The notes beneath the pieces were generated by a model. It was not told the origin of the DNA. It saw nothing but the letters and a program-made list of their open reading frames with translations, and made no database searches. A program made the translations under genes and the position numbers. DNA of 64,000 nucleotides from an uncultured Eubacteriales bacterium. Lineage in GTDB: Bacteria > Bacillota > Clostridia > Christensenellales > Aristaeellaceae. Shown in pieces: positions 27,370 through 36,298 of the stretch. Position 1 is the stretch's first letter. Each line of letters starts with the position of its first letter. The stretch spans positions 62,001-126,000 of the forward strand of contig CACWZP010000001.1 of the NCBI GenBank assembly GCA_902765395.1. Reading direction: 5' to 3'.

Positions 27370-27396
27370 GGTTGTGCGCTCCTGTGTTTTTCTTCT

Positions 27397-27444
27397 ATTA
27401 TAGCATGGGAAGTGTTGATAAGACAACACTTCCCATGCTATAAT
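27397..27444. promoter_or_regulatory. 48-bp perfect palindrome with two crossed divergent promoters
   Basis: Arms of 21 bp (27397-27417 and 27424-27444) are exact reverse complements around a 6-nt centre. Plus strand: TTGATA (27415-27420), 18 nt, TATAAT (27439-27444), for the MreB-like gene. Minus strand: TTGTCT (27421-27426), 18 nt, TATAAT (27397-27402), for the amidohydrolase gene. The two -35 boxes abut at the centre and each spacer overlaps the other promoter, so the polymerases should exclude each other. Confidence 0.85.
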
Positions 27445-27475
27445 AATATCCGGCAAACCATGGAGGTACACACAG

Positions 27476-28492
27476 ATGAAATGGGATATTGGCATCGATC
27501 TGGGTACGCAGAGCGTGCGCGTGGCGGAGCTGAACGACGGGCCGGTGATGAGCTCGTCGGCGGCGCTGGCCTTCCGCGAGGGCAACCGGGTGCCCATCTG
27601 CGCCGGCGATATCGCCGAACGGCTGGTGGGGCGCACCTGCCAGGGCGTGGACGTGGTCTACCCGCTGCGGGACGGCGTGCTGGAGAACAACCTCTACGCG
27701 GCCAGCCTGCTGCAGTGGATCTTCAAGCGCAGCGAGGGCGTCAAGTCCCGGCGGCGCTTCGGCGCGACGATTACCTGCGCGCCCTTCAACCGGCCCGTGC
27801 AGAAGGAGGCGCTTTTGACGGCGGCCATCGACGCGGGCGCGGCGGAGGCGCTGCTGGTGCGCAGCGACGCGGCGGCGGCGGTGGGCGCGGGGCTGGATCT
27901 GAACGGCCCGGAGGCCAAGCTGCTGATCGACGTGGGTGCGGGCAAGATGACCTGCACGCTGTTCACCTTCGGCCGGGTGGCCGCCTTCGGCTACGTGCCC
28001 TACGGCCTGAACCGCATCGACGACCGGGTGCGCCGCATCCTGCGCAGCGACTTCGGCTATCGCGTGGGCAAGGCCCAGTCCGAGGAGATCGCCCGCACGC
28101 TGGGCAGCGCCATGCCCGACAAGGCCCCCAAGGACATCATCATGCACGCCACCGGCATCGCCATGAAGGACCGCAGGCCGGTGAACTTCGACGTGGAGAC
28201 CAAGCCGGTGCTGGACGCCTGCGAGGACGTGGTGTCGGAGCTGGCGCGGCTGTGCTGCAGCGTGGTGGACAACGCCCCGGAGGAGCTGTCCGCCGACCTG
28301 AACGACACCGGCGCGGTGCTCACCGGCGGCGGCGCCGTGCTGGCGGACCTGGACCGCCGCCTGGGCCAGGCGCTGGGAATCCCCTGCCGGGTGGCCGACG
28401 CCCCCGAGACCTGCGCCATCCGCGGCCTCTGGCGGATCATGGACGATCCCAACGCCTATGCCCAGATGCTCCAGGGCCAGCAGAGCCGGTAA
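27476..28492 (+). CDS. MreB-like actin-fold ATPase
   Basis: 338 aa of the actin/Hsp70 fold. Phosphate-1 loop IGIDLGTQSVRV, PLRDGVLENN (as in MreB PL.DGVI.D), CAPFNRPVQKEALLTAAIDA, the connecting AAAAVGAGLDL, phosphate-2 LIDVGAGKMTCTLF and adenosine motif AVLTGGGAVLADL. It is divergent from true MreB (which is encoded with mreC/mreD), and these partners are not here, so it may be a second paralogue or a specialised filament protein. GGAGGT precedes the ATG. Confidence 0.8.
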   Translation: MKWDIGIDLGTQSVRVAELNDGPVMSSSAALAFREGNRVPICAGDIAERLVGRTCQGVDVVYPLRDGVLENNLYAASLLQWIFKRSEGVKSRRRFGATITCAPFNRPVQKEALLTAAIDAGAAEALLVRSDAAAAVGAGLDLNGPEAKLLIDVGAGKMTCTLFTFGRVAAFGYVPYGLNRIDDRVRRILRSDFGYRVGKAQSEEIARTLGSAMPDKAPKDIIMHATGIAMKDRRPVNFDVETKPVLDACEDVVSELARLCCSVVDNAPEELSADLNDTGAVLTGGGAVLADLDRRLGQALGIPCRVADAPETCAIRGLWRIMDDPNAYAQMLQGQQSR

Positions 28493-28575
28493 TCCGGCAG
28501 CCCAAAGCCATCCCAAAAGGGGAAGGCAGATAACGCCAGCCACTGCCCCTAATCCTTCTCCCGGAGGTGACCTCA

Positions 28576-29286
28576 TTGAAGCGCACCGTGGTCGCAAGCG
28601 GCCTTCGCCTGGAATACACCCTGATCCAGTCCTCCCGGCGGGACGTGCTGCTGCAGGCGCTGCCGGAGGCGGGCATACGGGTGTACGCGCCGAAGTACAT
28701 GCGCCTTCGGGATGTGGACGCCGTGGTGCGGGAGAAGGCGGGGGAGCTGACCCGGATGCAGCGGGACGTGGAGGCCAGGCTGGCGGAGAACCGCCGGGCG
28801 CACCCGGTCGTCGACGGCAGCCCGATATTGATCGAGGGGCGGCGCTGCGCGCTGCGGCTGCATGAGGGCCCCCGCCGCACGGGCAGACTGGTGGGGGACG
28901 AGTACCACCTGACCCTGCCCGAGCCGGACGATGACGCCGCCGTGCGCGCCGCCATCAAGAGCACCCTGTCCGTCATGGCGTTGAAGCGCATCCGCGAGCG
29001 GCTGGACTTCTACATCCCCCGCATTGGCCGCGCCCCCGGCCGGGTGGCCATCCGCGACCAGAAGAGCCGCTGGGGCAGCTGCTCGGCGAAGGGCAACGTC
29101 AACTTCAACTGGAAGCTGATCATGGCCCCGCCCCCGGCGCTGGACTACGTGGTGATCCACGAGCTGTGCCACCTGTACGAGTTCAACCACTCGCCCCGGT
29201 TCTGGGCGCTGGTGGAGCGCCAGCAGCCGGATTACGAGGCGTGGAAGAAGTGGCTGAAGACGCACACCGAGGACCTGTATCTTTGA
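28576..29286 (+). CDS. YgjP/SprT-like zinc metallopeptidase (M48-related)
   Basis: 236 aa. C-terminal domain with KSRWGSCSAKGNVNFNWKLI and the zinc site HELCHLYEFNHSPRFW (HExxH plus third His), as in YgjP/DUF45 proteins. The N-terminal 120 residues are the usual beta-rich segment. Function in this family is largely unknown; a cytoplasmic protease is likely as no signal peptide is seen. The TTG at 28576 is preferred over the in-frame GTG at 28567, because the GTG overlaps the GGAGGT site itself. Confidence 0.83.
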   Translation: MKRTVVASGLRLEYTLIQSSRRDVLLQALPEAGIRVYAPKYMRLRDVDAVVREKAGELTRMQRDVEARLAENRRAHPVVDGSPILIEGRRCALRLHEGPRRTGRLVGDEYHLTLPEPDDDAAVRAAIKSTLSVMALKRIRERLDFYIPRIGRAPGRVAIRDQKSRWGSCSAKGNVNFNWKLIMAPPPALDYVVIHELCHLYEFNHSPRFWALVERQQPDYEAWKKWLKTHTEDLYL

Positions 29287-29425
29287 AATGAGGAATGAGG
29301 AATTGTTGTTGAAATCTTCACGGATTTCCTTGATTAAAGAAAGCCAGCCTATTGTTGCCATATATCAATCAAATCCGTCAGGAATTGCACCGCAATTCCT
29401 AATTCCTCATTCCTAATTCCTCATT
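29287..29425. repeat. MITE-like element with GAGGAAT ends
   Basis: Left end AATGAGGAATGAGGAATT and right end with its inverted form (29401-29425) flank about 95 nt of AT-rich DNA. A nested hairpin AGGAATTGC/GCAATTCCT lies at 29380-29400. It starts directly after the preceding stop codon. Confidence 0.75.
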
Positions 29426-29458
29426 AAACAAATGGTCATACTCAAGGGAGGTAATGAA

Positions 29459-30838
29459 ATGTATCGCAAAAACGCATGGGAACAGTATTCCGGCGAGGAG
29501 CGGGCGTTGCTGGGCGCCTTCGCGGACGATTACCGCGCGTTCCTGGACGCCGCCAAGACCGAGCGCGAGGCCGCGGCCACGGCGGAGGAGCTGTGCCGGG
29601 CGGCGGGCTTCCGCAACCTGGACGCGCTGATCGAGTCCGGCGAGCCCCTGGGCCCGGGCGACCGGGTGTACCGCAAGTGGATGAACAAGAGCTTCATGGC
29701 CTTCGTCATCGGCGAGCAGAGCATCGAAAAGGGCATGAACATCCTGGGCGCCCACATCGACTCCCCGCGCCTGGACGTGAAGCAGAATCCGCTGTTCGAG
29801 GACGAGAAGCTGGCCTATCTGGACACCCACTACTACGGCGGCATCAAGAAATACCAGTGGCTGGCCCTGCCCCTGGCGCTGCACGGCGTGATCGTGAAGA
29901 AGGACGGCGACGTGGTGCCGGTGGCCATCGGCGAGCACGAGGACGACCCGGTGCTGTGCATCACCGACCTGCTGCCCCACCTGGCCCAGGACCAGATGAG
30001 CAAGACCGCCAGCAAGTTCATCGACGGCGAGGCGCTGAACATCCTCATCGGCAGCGCGCCCAAGGCCGACGAGGAGAAGGACGCCGTGAAGGCGGCGGTG
30101 CTGGCCGTGCTGGAGCGGGACTACGGCGTCGAGGAGGAGGACTTCGTGTCCGCCGAGCTGGAGGCAGTGCCCGCAGGCCGAGCCCGGGACTGCGGCCTGG
30201 ACCGCAGCATGATCCTGGGCTACGGCCACGACGACCGGGTCTGCGCCTATCCCAGCCTGCGGGCCGTGATGGACTACGACGGCGTGCCGACCCACACCCT
30301 CTGCGCGGTGCTCACCGACAAGGAGGAGATCGGCAGCATGGGCGCCTCCGGCATGAATTCCCACTACTTTGAAAATACCGTGGCCGAGCTGTGTGCGCTG
30401 CTGGGCTTCGACCACGACCTCTCCGTGCGCCGGGCGCTGCAGAACAGCCGCATGCTGTCCAGCGACGTGTCCGCGGGCTTCGATCCCACCTACGCCGGCG
30501 TGTTCGAGAAGAAGAATGCCGCCATGCTGGGCCTGGGCGTGTGCTTCAACAAGTACACCGGCTCCCGGGGCAAGAGCGGCGCCAGCGACGCCAACGCCGA
30601 GTTCATGGCCATGGTGCGCCGGGTGATGGACGACGCGGGCGTCTGCTGGCAGACCAGCGAGCTGGGCAAGGTGGACGTGGGCGGCGGCGGCACCATCGCC
30701 TGGCTGTGCGCCAAGTACGCCATGAGCGTCATCGACTGCGGCGTGCCGGTGCTGTCCATGCACGCCCCCTGGGAGACCATCTCCAAGGCCGACCTCTGGG
30801 AGGCGTACAAGGGCTACTGCGCGTTTTTGGAGGTGTGA
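29459..30838 (+). CDS. M18 family aminopeptidase
   Basis: Zinc aminopeptidase removing N-terminal (often acidic) residues from peptides in the cytoplasm. 459 aa, the usual length. Metal and catalytic motifs: GAHIDSPRLDVKQNP (His, Asp), LTDKEEIGSMGASG (paired Glu), SSDVSAGFDPTY (Asp) and the terminal MHAPWETISKADLW (His). A dodecamer is typical of the family. The start is fixed by AAGGGAGG 8 nt upstream; it follows the MITE, so its promoter must lie within or before that element. Confidence 0.92.
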   Translation: MYRKNAWEQYSGEERALLGAFADDYRAFLDAAKTEREAAATAEELCRAAGFRNLDALIESGEPLGPGDRVYRKWMNKSFMAFVIGEQSIEKGMNILGAHIDSPRLDVKQNPLFEDEKLAYLDTHYYGGIKKYQWLALPLALHGVIVKKDGDVVPVAIGEHEDDPVLCITDLLPHLAQDQMSKTASKFIDGEALNILIGSAPKADEEKDAVKAAVLAVLERDYGVEEEDFVSAELEAVPAGRARDCGLDRSMILGYGHDDRVCAYPSLRAVMDYDGVPTHTLCAVLTDKEEIGSMGASGMNSHYFENTVAELCALLGFDHDLSVRRALQNSRMLSSDVSAGFDPTYAGVFEKKNAAMLGLGVCFNKYTGSRGKSGASDANAEFMAMVRRVMDDAGVCWQTSELGKVDVGGGGTIAWLCAKYAMSVIDCGVPVLSMHAPWETISKADLWEAYKGYCAFLEV

Positions 30839-30841
30839 TGC

Positions 30842-31560
30842 CAACCCCTCAGTCTGCTTCGCAGACAGCTCCCCTTTGAAGGGGAGCCAAGGCGGATAAA
30901 GGATCGTTCCTCGGTTCCTTTCCTGAAACAGTTCCGGGAAGGGACCGGGGAACGTGCTTTTTTGGCGGCATGGTTTCATCACAAGTGAACTGCGCCGGCG
31001 CGCACCACGCGCGCGGCTGGCTTGTTCAAAAGTTCTGAGAACCATGCCGCCCAGCGATAGGGGATCAGCGAGGATCGGGATTTCGTATATGCTCTTGTAG
31101 GGGCGGCGTTGCGCCGCCCGCCTTGCCTCCCCAGATCAATGAGGAGGGAACCGCTTGCGGCGGTGGGGTACCCCTTTCAGAAACGTCACATTTATCGCTG
31201 CTCCCCGATGCAGGGGCGGCCTGCGACCAAAACCCTTGGGAACGAGCGTATGCGCGCAACGTGCGCAGGAGCGAAGTTACGGGTTTTGCGTGCAGGCCGC
31301 CAAAAAGAGCCGTTCTTCGCCTCCCAAACCCCTCCGGCCCTTCGGGCCACCTCCCCTTTAAAGGGGAGGCAAGGTGGAGAGGGAACGCGAAGCTTCACTG
31401 AACAGTGAGTGCAGGCCGCCAAAAAGAGCCGTCCTTCGGTTCCCCATTTCGGTACAACTGCCGCGAAGACCTCTTCCGACCTCGCTGCGCTCGGCCACCT
31501 TCCCCAAAGGGGAAGGCTTTTGGGTGCGGCGTTGCACCGCCCCTACGGGTAAACGTGACA
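30842..31560. repeat. Intergenic repeat island C
   Basis: About 720 nt with no gene. It carries a variant element with perfect 12-bp arms GGCGGCATGGTT (30964-30975) and AACCATGCCGCC (31040-31051). An R1 element follows (31215-31224 and 31292-31301), and a second right arm is at 31411-31420. The region 31149-31445 is the near-identical partner of 12938-13230. A GGGGCGGCG..CGCCGCCC hairpin lies at 31098-31120. Confidence 0.8.
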
Positions 31561-31586
31561 GGGCCTGTCCGCGAACCAAACAGACG

Positions 31587-31616
31587 CGGGGCGTCACCGA
31601 TGGGTGACGCCCCGCA
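31587..31616. terminator. Terminator of the GGDEF gene
   Basis: Stem GCGGGGCGTCACC/GGTGACGCCCCGC with a 4-nt loop, 16 nt beyond the GGDEF stop on the minus strand. Confidence 0.75.
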
Positions 31617-31631
31617 TAATCTGTATTCAGG

Positions 31632-32780
31632 TCAGTGCGGCCTGGGCGGGCGGGCGCGCTTGATTTCGTACAGCGCGTGGTCGGCGGCCTCGATCAGGTC
31701 GTTGGCGTTCATGCCGGGGTGGTACTCGCCCACGCCGATGCTGAACTTCAGCGCGTAGGGGCGATGGGCCTGCTCGTTCAGCTCCTCCAGCTTTTCGCGG
31801 ATGCAGGCGATCAGCGTCTCGGCCTCGGGCTTGGTGGATTCGATGACCACGATGAACTCGTCGCCGCCGTAGCGGGCGATGTAGGGGCGGCGTTTGAAGC
31901 CACCGCAGGCCATCTTCAGCGCGGTGGCGGCGCGGATCAGCGCGTCGTCGCCCTCCAGGTGGCCGTAGGTGTCGTTGATGGTCTTGAAGTAGTCCAGGTC
32001 CATCATCAGCAGGAAGATCTTTTCGTCGTGGTTCAACAGCTTGTAGTCCAGGAAGCCCAGCAGGTTCTGCCGGTTGTTCACCTGGGTCAGCTTGTCCATG
32101 GAGATCTGCTGGGTGCTGGTTCCCATGAACAGGCACAGCAGCTCGATGGTGATGGCCACGTTGATCACCGGCACGCCCTCGCCGATGAAGCTGAGCGCCC
32201 AGGCGACCATCAGGCAAAGCGGGAAGGAGGCCACCAGCATCATGTGGCTGCGCTTGATGGGGTCGGTCTCGCTCTGGCGGCGCAGGATCAGCTTGATGCT
32301 GAAGGCTGCGGTGAAGGCCACCAGCAGGCCCATCTCCAAGTGGAACATACCCCTGCGGGCATAGGCCTCGCCCTCGTCGATGGTGAACAGCTGGTGGGTC
32401 CACAGGTTGCTGAGGATCAGCACCGCCATGGCTGCCAGCGGGATGGCCGTCAAAAGCTGCTTTTTCCGGGAGGTGAACAGCTGGCCACGGCATTCCACGT
32501 CGGCATAGCCGCACCAGGTGTACACGCCCACGCACAGCGACAGGTGGTATACGGTTTTGAAGATGTAGGACAGGGGATGGACCAGGGACGGGATCAGCCT
32601 GGCGCCGTTGAACAGCGTGAACAGGAAGTTGGCCGCGTGGCTGACCATGAAGGCCACCAGCGTGATGTGCAGCCAGCGTTCGGATGCGGAACCCGAAGAG
32701 CGCCTGGTGACCCAAAACAGGCACAGCCAGACGATGATGATGCATATGAGGTAGATCTCGGCATAGAGCAATGTAGCCAT
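31632..32780 (-). CDS. Membrane-bound GGDEF diguanylate cyclase
   Basis: Makes c-di-GMP. 382 aa. The N-terminal half has about six hydrophobic segments of an unnamed sensor type. The C-terminal GGDEF domain (about 210-380) has DKLTQVNNRQNLLGFLDY, MDLDYFKTINDTYGHLEGD and an intact active site RYGGDEFIVV, so cyclase activity is expected. No clear RxxD inhibitory site is seen before the GGDEF motif. The start at 32780 (MATLLYAEIY) follows GGGAG. A TATAAT at 32839-32844 (minus strand) may be its -10 box; the rest of 32781-33024 holds nothing recognisable. Confidence 0.88.
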   Translation of the reverse strand: MATLLYAEIYLICIIIVWLCLFWVTRRSSGSASERWLHITLVAFMVSHAANFLFTLFNGARLIPSLVHPLSYIFKTVYHLSLCVGVYTWCGYADVECRGQLFTSRKKQLLTAIPLAAMAVLILSNLWTHQLFTIDEGEAYARRGMFHLEMGLLVAFTAAFSIKLILRRQSETDPIKRSHMMLVASFPLCLMVAWALSFIGEGVPVINVAITIELLCLFMGTSTQQISMDKLTQVNNRQNLLGFLDYKLLNHDEKIFLLMMDLDYFKTINDTYGHLEGDDALIRAATALKMACGGFKRRPYIARYGGDEFIVVIESTKPEAETLIACIREKLEELNEQAHRPYALKFSIGVGEYHPGMNANDLIEAADHALYEIKRARPPRPH

Positions 32781-33024
32781 AGATGTCTCCCTCTTGAATT
32801 TGCGACACATTGCCACAAATATCAACGTACTACAAGTTATTATACTACATTTAACATAAAAAGGATATACCCTGCGGGGATTCTTTTCGCCGGAAAATTG
32901 TTAAATAAATGTAAATAAGTTACAATATAATTAAACAGCGTAACGAATGACGGAGGCGGCGGGAGAGAGCATTATTTGTCCCATGGACATGCATTTTTTT
33001 CCCTGCTTTTTGCGGGCTGTGGCG

Positions 33025-33053
33025 TTGCATTGTCATTTATAATGTGCTATAAT
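33025..33053 (+). promoter_or_regulatory. Promoter of the transglutaminase-like gene
   Basis: TTGCAT (33025-33030), 17-nt spacer, TATAAT (33048-33053), 34 nt before the start codon. Confidence 0.75.
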
Positions 33054-33086
33054 TTTATCTGTAAAGTTATAGGAGGATGTTACACC

Positions 33087-33908
33087 ATGCGTAAAATAGG
33101 TATCCTTCGCGTGGGCCTTCTGCTCACACTGCTGCTGGGCCTGTGCATCGCCGTGGGGGTATCGGCGCAGGCATCGTCCGCGGACGCCGTCTGGCCGGAG
33201 AGCTCCGGCGAGGTGATGCAGTCCGACGGCAAGCTGGTCATCGATTCCAGCCACATGGAACAGGGCTATATCATGTGCTGTGTTTCCGCGCCGACGGATC
33301 ATCGCCTCAAGGTGCGCATGACCTTCTCCAACGGCGCCCAGCTGGACTATGACCTGGACAACGACGGCGACTATGTGGTGTTCCCGCTGCAGCTGGGTTC
33401 CGGCAACTACACCTTTGCGCTGTATGAGAACGTGAAGGGCTCAAAGTATTCCGCCGAGGGCAAGATCTCCCTCACCGCCCAGCTGGTGGACGAAAACGCC
33501 GCCTTCCTGGTGCCCAACCAGTACGTGGACTATGTGCAGACCACCAATGCCGTTATAAAGAGCGACGAGCTGGCTGCCCAGGGCGACATCTACAAGACCG
33601 TGTGCGATTTCATGACCAACGAGTTCAGCTATGACTTTGTGCGCGCCCAGACCATCTCGCCCGGCACCCTGCCGGAGATCGAGGAGTGCTTCGACGCCCG
33701 GTCCGGCATCTGCCAGGACCTGTCCGCGGTGATGGTGTGCATGCTGCGGGTGCAGGGCATCCCGGCGAAGCTGATGATCGGCTATGCCGACCGGTACTAC
33801 CACGCCTGGACCGTGGCGGTGGTGGACGGGCAGGAGGTCTTCTTCGACCCCACGGCCGCCATCGGCTGCCTGAACGCCAGCAAGTATCAGATAGAGCGCT
33901 TCTACTGA
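33087..33908 (+). CDS. Exported transglutaminase-like cysteine protease domain protein
   Basis: 273 aa. Signal peptide at residues 1-32 (hydrophobic LLLTLLLGLCIAVGV, then AQASS). The middle is a beta-rich domain. The C-terminal part carries the transglutaminase-core triad: Cys in SGICQDLSAVMVCMLR, His in YYHAWTVAVV and Asp in FFDPTAA. In bacteria such domains cleave or crosslink peptides at the surface. It lies 78 nt upstream of the pilus operon, with no strong terminator between, so it may be read into that operon. AGGAGG precedes the ATG. Confidence 0.85.
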   Translation: MRKIGILRVGLLLTLLLGLCIAVGVSAQASSADAVWPESSGEVMQSDGKLVIDSSHMEQGYIMCCVSAPTDHRLKVRMTFSNGAQLDYDLDNDGDYVVFPLQLGSGNYTFALYENVKGSKYSAEGKISLTAQLVDENAAFLVPNQYVDYVQTTNAVIKSDELAAQGDIYKTVCDFMTNEFSYDFVRAQTISPGTLPEIEECFDARSGICQDLSAVMVCMLRVQGIPAKLMIGYADRYYHAWTVAVVDGQEVFFDPTAAIGCLNASKYQIERFY

Positions 33909-33986
33909 TCCATACGCAGATCCCCTTCCTTATAGTATCGCGATTCCATAACCCAACAAACAGACAATTACAGGAGGTTATTGTTC

Positions 33987-35036
33987 ATGGCCGGAAAGAA
34001 ACGTGCGCTTGATTCCGCGGAGCTGTCCAGCTTCTGCAGCCAGGTGGCGCTGATCCTCAGCGCGGGTCTGCCGCTGTACGACGGCATGGAGACCCTGGCC
34101 GAGACCACCAAGGGCAGCGAGTACGCTGATCTGTACGAGAGCGCCAGCAAGGCCGTCACCGAGACGGGCTCGCTCTACCAGGCGCTGCAGCGGGACGAGA
34201 GCTGGCCCACCTATCTGGTGGAGATGGTCGGCATCGGCGAGCAGACGGGCCAGCTGGAGAAGGTCATGAACGGCCTTTCCGACTACTATGCCCGCGAGGA
34301 CCGCATCCGCTCCTCCATCATCGGCGCGGTGACCTACCCGCTGGTGCTGGGCGTGATGCTGGTGCTGATCATCGCCATCATGCTGTGGAAGGTGCTGCCC
34401 GTGTTCCAGCGGGTGCTGAACAGCATGGGCGCGGAGATGTCCGCCTCCGGCAGCGCGCTGATGCGCCTGGGCTCCACCGTCGGCTGGGTGGTGCTGGCCC
34501 TGGTGGCGCTGGTGGTGCTGGCCGTGGTGGTGGGCGCCATCATGCTGAAGACCTCCGCCAAGGACAAGGTGCTCGCCTTTGTGCGCAAGCTGTTCCCGCC
34601 GGTGCGCACCCTGAGCATGAAGCTGGCCTCCAGCCGCGTGGCCAGCGTGCTGTCCATGATGCTCTCCAGCGGCTTCCCCACCAACGAAGCCTTCCGGCTG
34701 CTGCCCTCCGTGCTCTCCGACGGCGAGGCCTCGGACAAGGTGGCGGGCATCCGCAAGGAGCTGGATGGCGGCGCGGCCTTCGCCGATGCCATCAGCCATT
34801 CCAAGCTGTTTGACAGCCTGCACGACCGCATGATCCGCATGGGCGTGGCCGCCGGCCGCGAGGACCAGGTGATGGGCAAGATCGCCGATCTCTATGAGGA
34901 GCAGGTGGAGGAGGGCATCGCCCGCCTGGTGTCCATCATCGAGCCCACCCTGATCGTGCTGCTGGCCATCGTCATCGGCGCGGTGCTGCTGAGCGTCATG
35001 CTGCCCATGGCAGGCATCCTGTCCAGCATGCTCTGA
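33987..35036 (+). CDS. Type IV pilus / type II secretion platform protein (PilC/GspF)
   Basis: Inner-membrane platform of a pilus-like machine. 349 aa, with two GspF repeats (about 12-135 and 215-340): FCSQVALILSAGLPLYDGME and SRVASVLSMMLSSGFPTNEA, each followed by a GEQTGQLEKVM or AGREDQVMGKI motif. Three membrane segments. First of six closely packed genes ending in pilT. AGGAGG precedes the ATG by 10 nt. Confidence 0.88.
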   Translation: MAGKKRALDSAELSSFCSQVALILSAGLPLYDGMETLAETTKGSEYADLYESASKAVTETGSLYQALQRDESWPTYLVEMVGIGEQTGQLEKVMNGLSDYYAREDRIRSSIIGAVTYPLVLGVMLVLIIAIMLWKVLPVFQRVLNSMGAEMSASGSALMRLGSTVGWVVLALVALVVLAVVVGAIMLKTSAKDKVLAFVRKLFPPVRTLSMKLASSRVASVLSMMLSSGFPTNEAFRLLPSVLSDGEASDKVAGIRKELDGGAAFADAISHSKLFDSLHDRMIRMGVAAGREDQVMGKIADLYEEQVEEGIARLVSIIEPTLIVLLAIVIGAVLLSVMLPMAGILSSML

Positions 35037-35077
35037 TGAAACAATCCGCTCTTATTCGATTATAAGGAGAGAATTTC

Positions 35078-35380
35078 ATGGCATACCGGCGAGAGATCGC
35101 GATCGTCCTGCTGATGGTGCTGCTGCTGGGAGGCGTATGGCTGCTGGTCAGCCGCCTTGGCACCGCCTCCGGCGGCGCGCAGACCCAGTTTGTCACCGAC
35201 GCCGTGCACAACGCGGCCCTCACCTGCTACGCGGTGGAGGGGGCGTATCCCAACGACCTGGAATACCTGCGCACGCACTACGGCCTGGCCTATGACCAGT
35301 CCCGCTATCTGGTGACCTACAGCGCCTTCGCCTCCAACCTGCTGCCCGAGATCTATGTGACGGAAGTGGAGGACAGATGA
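35078..35380 (+). CDS. Small membrane-anchored protein in pilus operon
   Basis: 100 aa, not recognised. One N-terminal membrane helix (IAIVLLMVLLLGGVWLLV), then a short extracytoplasmic segment NAALTCYAVEGAYPNDLEYL. This last phrase is like the mature region of minor pseudopilins, where YP..L describes short globular heads. There is no Gly-Phe-Thr-Leu-type processing site. The end overlaps the next start (ATGA, 35377-35380). Confidence 0.75.
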   Translation: MAYRREIAIVLLMVLLLGGVWLLVSRLGTASGGAQTQFVTDAVHNAALTCYAVEGAYPNDLEYLRTHYGLAYDQSRYLVTYSAFASNLLPEIYVTEVEDR

Positions 35381-35862
35381 TGGACAATCGCAAGATGGTA
35401 AACCACAGCATGCAGGGCGTGTTCGTGTTCGTGCTGCTGGGCCTGTTCGCGGTGATGTCCACTCTGATGGTGCTGCTGGGCGCGCAGATGTACCGCAACA
35501 CCGTGGACCACGCCGAGGCGAACAACGGCGGCCGGCTGCTGGGCGCCTATGTGCGCAGCATGATCCGCGCCGAGGACGCGGCCCAATCCGTGGCCGTGGA
35601 GAATATGGACGGCGTGAACACCCTGGCGCTGAGCGAGGAGATCGAAGGCGAGGAGTACGTCACCTGGCTGTATTGCTACGATGGCCAGCTCTACGAGCAG
35701 TTCACAGGCGCTGACCGAGACTTCAATCCCGCCTCCGGCACCGCAATCTGCCCGGCGATGGCCTTCCGGGCCACCCTCGAGGGCAATCTTTTGACCGTGG
35801 ACATGGTGGACGGCGCGGGCGAGATCTGCACCGTGCGGGTGGCGCTGCGCTGTGCGCGGTAG
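35377..35862 (+). CDS. DUF4860-like membrane-anchored pilus-operon protein
   Basis: 161 aa. One N-terminal membrane segment (GVFVFVLLGLFAVMSTLMVL), then a beta-rich extracytoplasmic domain resembling DUF4860 (LGAQMYRNTVDHAEANNGGR, YVRSMIRAEDA). DUF4860 proteins sit in pilus/T2SS-like loci of Clostridia and are likely pseudopilin-like. Function is inferred from context. Confidence 0.75.
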   Translation: MMDNRKMVNHSMQGVFVFVLLGLFAVMSTLMVLLGAQMYRNTVDHAEANNGGRLLGAYVRSMIRAEDAAQSVAVENMDGVNTLALSEEIEGEEYVTWLYCYDGQLYEQFTGADRDFNPASGTAICPAMAFRATLEGNLLTVDMVDGAGEICTVRVALRCAR

Positions 35863-35874
35863 AAGGAGTGCGAG

Positions 35875-36297
35875 ATGAGAAACAACAACCGATCGAATGT
35901 ATTATTGGTGGAGATCCTCATCGCGGTGCTGTTCTTCATGCTGTCCGCGACGGTTCTGGTGCGCGTGTTCGTCACCGCCCGCAACATGACGGTGCGCTCC
36001 GGCGTGGAATCCCGGGCGCTGGCCGAGGCCCAGAACGTGGCCGAGGCGCTGTACGCCGCCGATGACGTGGACGCCGCCCTGGAGGACATGCAGTTCAGGA
36101 ACTCCCACGGCAGCTGGTCCAGGGACTGCGGCGATTACACGCTGTATGTTACCGGCGAGACGCAGCCCACCAACGCGGGGGAGATGTTCTCCGGCACGGT
36201 GAGCGCCTTCTACAAGCTGCGCGATCCCGACGCCAGCCGGGCGGGGGACGAGGAGCTGTTCTCGCTGCCCTGTTCAAAGTACAAGGGGGTGGCGTAG
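35875..36297 (+). CDS. Pseudopilin-like protein
   Basis: 140 aa. The N-terminus SNVLLVEILIAVLFFMLSAT has the pilin-like hydrophobic helix with a Glu at the fifth-residue-like position, but no Gly before a canonical cleavage point, so processing by a PilD-type peptidase is doubtful. The rest is a small globular region (YTLYVTGETQ). AGAAGGAG precedes the ATG. Confidence 0.7.
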   Translation: MRNNNRSNVLLVEILIAVLFFMLSATVLVRVFVTARNMTVRSGVESRALAEAQNVAEALYAADDVDAALEDMQFRNSHGSWSRDCGDYTLYVTGETQPTNAGEMFSGTVSAFYKLRDPDASRAGDEELFSLPCSKYKGVA

Positions 36298-36298
36298 C

